Source of the DNA: Candidatus Krumholzibacteriia bacterium
GTDB taxonomy: Bacteria; Krumholzibacteriota; Krumholzibacteriia; G020349025
NCBI GenBank assembly: GCA_035649275.1
Contig: DASRJW010000120.1
Location: 1 to 37,339 of the forward strand
DNA length: 37,339 nucleotides
Direction of reading: 5' to 3'
The notes under the pieces were generated by a model. It searched no databases, was not told where the DNA came from, and was given only the letters and a program-made list of their open reading frames with translations. Positions 33,793 to 37,339 of the stretch are shown here, piece after piece; position 1 is the first letter of the stretch; each line of letters starts with the position of its first letter. A program made the position numbers and the translations under genes.

Positions 33793-34437
33793 ATGCTGCC
33801 CAAAGGTCTGCAGGGTGCCGGTGGCGCCATGGCGCTGCTGCCGCTTCTCTGGGGTTCCTCCTCCGGGCAGAGCCACACCATCGGGGTGTTCTTCGACGAC
33901 CGCGCCCAGGTGTGCGTGGCCGAGGTGCTGAATTTCGCTCCCGCCATCCGGGCCTACGTCTTCGCCATGGTTCCTGACGGCACCCTGCTGAACGGCGCCC
34001 TCCTCAGCATCGATGTGCCCGCCGGCTTCGTCATCAGCGACGAGAGGCCGCCTCACAGCGGCATCGGCCACATCGATGGCACTCTCACCGGCTCCAATGG
34101 TCTGAGCGTCATCCTGCAAAATTGCTTTCTTGCCGCGGGACCGGTGGAGCTGGTGAGCTTCGATCTCAAGCAGGTCGACAGGAACTTGCCTGAGGACTTC
34201 CGCGTCCCCGACGTGCGCCTGGAGATCAAGGGCGCCTCGGTGCCGGCGGATTCCCTGGTGTTCGAAAAGCCCCAGGTGAAGATCTGCGACCCCATCGATC
34301 CCATCAACGGCAAGCCCGAGCTGGTGGAAGCGATCCCGATCATCTCCACCATGAATTGCACCGCCGACTGCCCGTGCACCACCCCGGTGACGCCGACCAC
34401 TTGGGGCCGAGTGAAGTGCCTGTTCCGGGGTCCGTGA
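33793..34437 (+). CDS. Secreted cysteine-containing protein, unknown function
   Basis: This is a 214-residue protein with a short signal-like N-terminus (GAMALLPLLWGSSSG, about residues 12-26). The ATG at 33793 follows AGGGA by seven bases and lies just below the predicted start site. The body is beta-rich (VPDGTLLNGALLSIDVPAGF) and contains at least seven cysteines, clustered near the C-terminus (NCTADCPCTT), which suggests disulphides in the periplasm or outside. I do not recognise a family; the layout is faintly like cohesin or carbohydrate-binding beta domains. Its stop overlaps the ybbR start (TGATG), so the two are coupled. Confidence 0.65.
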   Translation: MLPKGLQGAGGAMALLPLLWGSSSGQSHTIGVFFDDRAQVCVAEVLNFAPAIRAYVFAMVPDGTLLNGALLSIDVPAGFVISDERPPHSGIGHIDGTLTGSNGLSVILQNCFLAAGPVELVSFDLKQVDRNLPEDFRVPDVRLEIKGASVPADSLVFEKPQVKICDPIDPINGKPELVEAIPIISTMNCTADCPCTTPVTPTTWGRVKCLFRGP

Positions 34438-35438
34438 TGCGTCTGCCGGCACGGCTGCGCAACAACCTGGGTCTGAAGCTGCTCTCCCTCGCGCTGGCTC
34501 TCCTGCTCTGGTCCTTCGTCCACGGCGCCAAGGTCATCGAACGGGAGCAACGCATCCCGATCCATTACGTCAATCTGCCGGACAGTCTGATGCTCCTGGA
34601 GCGACCGCCGGCAGAGATGCGCGTGCTCGTTTCCGGTCCGGCCCAAGAGATGATCCTGCATGTCAACGTCATGGGCACCGTGGCGGCGAAAATCGATCTC
34701 TCCGCCGCCACCCCGAGCCTGGATCGCGTCGTCCCCAGCTTGACCGACATCGATCCCCCGGCGAGCGACCGCCTCGCGCTGGAGCGCATTCTTTCGCCCT
34801 CGGTGATCGCGCTGCGCCTGGCGCGTCGGGTCGAGCGCGAACTGCCGGTAGCGCTGTCGTGGAACGCCACCCCCACCGAGGGCTACTGCTTGGCTGATTC
34901 GCCACGGGTGGAGCCGCCCAGGGTGCTCTGCGTCGGACCCGAGCCCATCGTGGCCGGACTGCAGGCGGTGTTGACCCAGCCCCTGGCGCTTCCGGCCCGG
35001 CGCGGGCCGGCGACGCAGGAGGTCTCGCTCGCCCGGGCGGCGCCGCAGGTCGAGTGCGTTCCCGAGCGCGTGCGGGTGAGCTGGGTGGCCGAGCGCCGGC
35101 GCCTCCGCACCCTGTCCCAAGTGCCGCTCACGGTGGTGCCGCCCGCACGGGCCGGCTGGAACGTCGAACTCGAGGTGTCGCACGCCGTGCTGACCCTGGG
35201 GGGACCCGAGTCGCGCCTCAGCGCCCTCGCTGGCGCCGACATCGGACTCTTCCTCGACGCCAGCCGCCTCACCCCGGGTCATCACATCGAAGTGCCCGTG
35301 ATCCCGCAGCTGCCACCTTGGATCGAGCTCGTCTCCCTCGAGCCCAGGGCAGTGAGCCTCACCGTGCGCGGGAGCGGCGGCTCGAGCCGGTCTGCCGCAG
35401 CCTCGTCGCGCCGGAGATCGGGCACGGATCTGCCTTGA
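34437..35438 (+). CDS. YbbR-domain (CdaR-like) membrane-anchored protein
   Basis: This 333-residue protein has a single N-terminal membrane segment after a basic start (LRNNLGLKLLSLALALLLWSFV, taken up to about residue 28). YbbR-type beta repeats follow: IPIHYVNLPDSL, then PVALSWNATPTEGYCL with PPRVLCVGP, then VPLTVVPPARAGWNVELEV. In Firmicutes, YbbR/CdaR binds and regulates the di-adenylate cyclase CdaA on the outer face of the membrane. No cdaA is adjacent here, so the partner is either elsewhere or different. Its start overlaps the upstream stop (TGATG). It precedes a VanZ-like gene and hisS. Confidence 0.85.
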   Translation: MRLPARLRNNLGLKLLSLALALLLWSFVHGAKVIEREQRIPIHYVNLPDSLMLLERPPAEMRVLVSGPAQEMILHVNVMGTVAAKIDLSAATPSLDRVVPSLTDIDPPASDRLALERILSPSVIALRLARRVERELPVALSWNATPTEGYCLADSPRVEPPRVLCVGPEPIVAGLQAVLTQPLALPARRGPATQEVSLARAAPQVECVPERVRVSWVAERRRLRTLSQVPLTVVPPARAGWNVELEVSHAVLTLGGPESRLSALAGADIGLFLDASRLTPGHHIEVPVIPQLPPWIELVSLEPRAVSLTVRGSGGSSRSAAASSRRRSGTDLP

Positions 35439-35485
35439 AAGAACGCTCCCGCGCCGGTGCAGCCGACTCCAGACACGAGGGACGC

Positions 35486-35857
35486 ATGCCGACTTTCCTG
35501 CGCTCGCGCTGGTTCCACCTCGCTCTCTGGCTCGGGGTGGTGTTTGGCCTTTCCTCCATCCCGGACCTGAAGCCCCCGGGTGCCGGCATCGCCGGAATCG
35601 ACAAGCTCTTCCATGCCGGTGAGTACGCCGTTCTCGGGGCGCTCTGGGGCCGGGCCCGGCGCGGCGGGCGCTGGCCAGCGTTGCAGGGAGCTCTGGTCGG
35701 CCTCGTCGTGGGCAGCCTGGACGAACTCTCGCAGGGCCGCGTCCCGGGGCGAGAGAAGGATGTGCTCGATGCGGTTGCCGACCTTTTGGGGGCCACCTGC
35801 GGCTGTCTCGCCTGGTCGCTGTGGACGCGGCGGCGCCGAGATCCCATTCTCTCCTGA
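35486..35857 (+). CDS. VanZ-like small membrane protein
   Basis: This 123-residue protein opens with [20 protein letters not shown] and continues [20 protein letters not shown], the VanZ-like pattern of a short helix, SxIP and a D-K-x-x-H-F/A motif. The conserved acidic GSLDELSQ and the C-terminal helix [12 protein letters not shown] also fit. Three to four membrane segments are expected. VanZ proteins were named for teicoplanin resistance, but most members have no known role; the position after ybbR suggests an envelope function. The ATG at 35486 has GAGGG a few bases upstream. A longer frame starting at 35054 is a shadow of ybbR. Confidence 0.85.
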   Translation: MPTFLRSRWFHLALWLGVVFGLSSIPDLKPPGAGIAGIDKLFHAGEYAVLGALWGRARRGGRWPALQGALVGLVVGSLDELSQGRVPGREKDVLDAVADLLGATCGCLAWSLWTRRRRDPILS

Positions 35858-35928
35858 ACGGCCGGGAAGCCTTGAGGGGCCGCACGCGGCCGGGAATGGA
35901 CCCAGGGCCGCATTCAGCCGAGGCCATG

Positions 35929-37209
35929 ATGCGATTCCAGCGCCAGCGCGGCACCCAGGACCTGTTGCCGGAGCAGGCAAGACACTGGCAGCACCTCGAC
36001 GCGCAGGTGCGTCGCACTTTCGCCAGCTTCGACTATGGCGAGATCCGCACGCCCCTGTTCGAGGACACCCAGCTCTTCGTGCGCGGTGTGGGCGCCGACA
36101 CGGACATCGTGCAGAAGGAGATGTACACCTTCCTCGATCGCAAAGGCCGCAGCCTCAGTCTGCGGCCGGAAGGAACGGCGGCGGTGGTGCGGGCTTACCT
36201 GGAGAACGGCATGGGACGTGAAGGCGGCGTGCGCCGGCTCTACTACCTCGGTCCCATGTACCGCTACGACCGGCCGCAAGCCGGTCGCTTCCGCGAGTTC
36301 TTCCAGCTGGGGGCCGAGGCCATCGGCAGCGCCGCGCCCGAGCAGGACCTGGAAATCGTCGATCTGATGATGACGGTGCTGCAGGAGCTCGGCCTCGAGG
36401 ACCTGGAGGTGGAAATCAACAGTGTCGGCCACCCGGGCTGCCGTGCCGCCTACGAAACACTGCTGCGCCGGGCACTGGAAGCCGAGCAAGAGGCGCTCTG
36501 CCCCACCTGCCGCGAGCGCCACGTCCACAACCCGCTGCGGGTGTTCGACTGCAAGAACGAAGGCTGCCGGGCGGTGGCGCAGCGCTTGCCACTCTTGCGC
36601 CAGCACCTCTGCGAAGACTGCGCCGCGCATCACGCCGCCGTGCTCCGCGGCCTGGACCGGCTGCGCCTCCCGCACCGAGAGAACCCGCACATCGTCCGCG
36701 GGCTCGATTACTACACCCGCACCGCCTTCGAGGTGCACTATCCGCCGCTCGGGGCGCAGAGCGCCCTCGGCGGCGGCGGGCGCTACGATGGACTGGTGGA
36801 GGCGTGTGGCGGCCCGCCGACACCGGCGGTGGGGTTTTCCGCCGGCATCGAGCGTCTCCTCTTCGCCCTGGAGCAGACGCGGCCGCAGACCCTGCCGAGC
36901 CCCCGCGGCGCCCCGATCCAGGTGCTGCCCCAGGAAGAGTCCGCCCGTCTGGCGGCGTTGGAGCTGGCCCGGGAGCTGCGCCGCGCCGCGCCGACGGCGG
37001 TGGATCTGTCCGGACGGTCGCTCAAGGCACAGCTGAAGAGTGCCGACCGCGCCGGAGCACTGGTGGCGGTGATTCTCGGCGCCGAAGAAAGGGAGCGTGA
37101 CGAAGTGGTGGTGCGCGATCTGGTGCAAGGGGCGCAGGCGTCGCATCGTCGCGAGCTGGCGCCCCAAGTCGTGGCGGCGCTCCTGGAGCAGAGCGGGGAG
37201 CGTCGATGA
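35929..37209 (+). CDS. hisS: Histidyl-tRNA synthetase
   Basis: Class II aminoacyl-tRNA synthetase that charges tRNA-His. The 426-residue protein shows RGTQDLLP at the N-terminus, motif 2 ([16 protein letters not shown], then [19 protein letters not shown]), the HisA signature [12 protein letters not shown], and motif 3 ([10 protein letters not shown], then [10 protein letters not shown]). The C-terminal anticodon-binding domain is present ([14 protein letters not shown], then VILGAEE). The insert between motif 2 and HisA contains CPTC and CEDC pairs, possibly a small zinc site, as in some bacterial HisRS. The second of two adjacent ATGs (35929) is placed five bases after GAGG. The stop overlaps the aspS start as ATGA, so the two synthetases are translationally coupled. 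Confidence 0.97.
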   Translation: MRFQRQRGTQDLLPEQARHWQHLDAQVRRTFASFDYGEIRTPLFEDTQLFVRGVGADTDIVQKEMYTFLDRKGRSLSLRPEGTAAVVRAYLENGMGREGGVRRLYYLGPMYRYDRPQAGRFREFFQLGAEAIGSAAPEQDLEIVDLMMTVLQELGLEDLEVEINSVGHPGCRAAYETLLRRALEAEQEALCPTCRERHVHNPLRVFDCKNEGCRAVAQRLPLLRQHLCEDCAAHHAAVLRGLDRLRLPHRENPHIVRGLDYYTRTAFEVHYPPLGAQSALGGGGRYDGLVEACGGPPTPAVGFSAGIERLLFALEQTRPQTLPSPRGAPIQVLPQEESARLAALELARELRRAAPTAVDLSGRSLKAQLKSADRAGALVAVILGAEERERDEVVVRDLVQGAQASHRRELAPQVVAALLEQSGERR

Positions 37210-37339
37210 GCTGGCGCCGCACCCACACCTGTGGCGAGTTACGGCGGGAGCACGTGGGCCGGGAGATCGTTCTCAACGGCTGGGTGAACCGGCAGCGCGA
37301 CCACGGCGGGCTCGCCTTCGTCGACCTGCGCGACCGCTA
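37206..37339 (+). CDS. aspS: Aspartyl-tRNA synthetase, 3'-truncated by the window edge
   Basis: The first 44 residues are visible. [20 protein letters not shown], followed by [15 protein letters not shown], is the N-terminal OB-fold anticodon-binding domain of bacterial-type AspRS. The ATG overlaps the hisS stop by four bases (ATGA), with GGGGAG five bases upstream. A hisS-aspS order is common in bacteria. Whether it is discriminating or non-discriminating (Asp/Asn) cannot be judged from this fragment. Confidence 0.93.
   Translation, partial: MSWRRTHTCGELRREHVGREIVLNGWVNRQRDHGGLAFVDLRDR

Overview
The window is GC-rich, densely coded bacterial DNA, roughly two thirds G+C by eye. Several features point to a diderm of the FCB superphylum type, for example Eisenbacteria, Krumholzibacteriota or Latescibacterota. 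They are an LpxH-type lipid A enzyme, a PorV-like outer-membrane protein, two large secreted proteins ending in T9SS/FlgD-like C-terminal domains, sigma-54 enhancer-binding proteins with a NtrY-like kinase, and AMIN-domain and M23 cell-wall hydrolases. The lineage is inferred from gene content; no rRNA gene is present.

Layout. 1-1.7 kb: the 3' end of an unrecognised gene of lower GC, a small membrane protein and a DUF1697 protein. 1.7-5.9 kb: an rlmN/NtrY-like kinase pair on the minus strand, with translational coupling, divergent from a NtrX-like sigma-54 activator. 5.9-6.1 kb: a 32-bp-arm inverted repeat between convergent genes. 6.1-8.6 kb (minus): a fused PglC-like phosphoglycosyl transferase/PglD-like acyltransferase, preceded by a HAD-like protein that appears to have lost its catalytic residues. 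8.6-12.3 kb: a small secreted protein and a 1021-residue TPR-GAF-AAA+-Fis regulator. 12.3-13.0 kb: no convincing gene, but a sigma-54-like promoter, a run of stem-loops and a textbook intrinsic terminator, which I read as a candidate non-coding RNA. 13.0-16.3 kb (minus): a tightly coupled methyltransferase / APH-fold kinase / GT4 glycosyltransferase operon behind a promoter with an operator-like dyad.

16.5-27.5 kb (plus): envelope and secreted proteins, namely a FN3 lipoprotein, a DUF4384-like protein, a M6-peptidase-like beta-propeller protein with a degraded zinc motif, a PorV-like protein and a 1407-residue subtilase. The last two are adjacent and suggest a T9SS-like export route, although no T9SS core gene is in view. 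27.5-28.3 kb (minus): LpxH-like hydrolase. 28.4-33.7 kb (plus): a DegP/HtrA protease, a group-2-like sigma-70 factor with a strong leader hairpin, a M23 peptidase behind a second sigma-54-like promoter, and a Tat-signal amidase. 33.7 kb to the end: a secreted protein, a YbbR protein, a VanZ-like protein, hisS and the first codons of aspS, probably one transcript.

The common themes are cell-envelope and surface-glycan construction, secretion, and sigma-54 control. The observations most worth following are the candidate sigma-54-driven structured RNA, the two catalytically degraded enzymes (HAD and M6-like), the PglC-PglD fusion with a repeat linker, and the coupled methyltransferase-kinase-glycosyltransferase operon.
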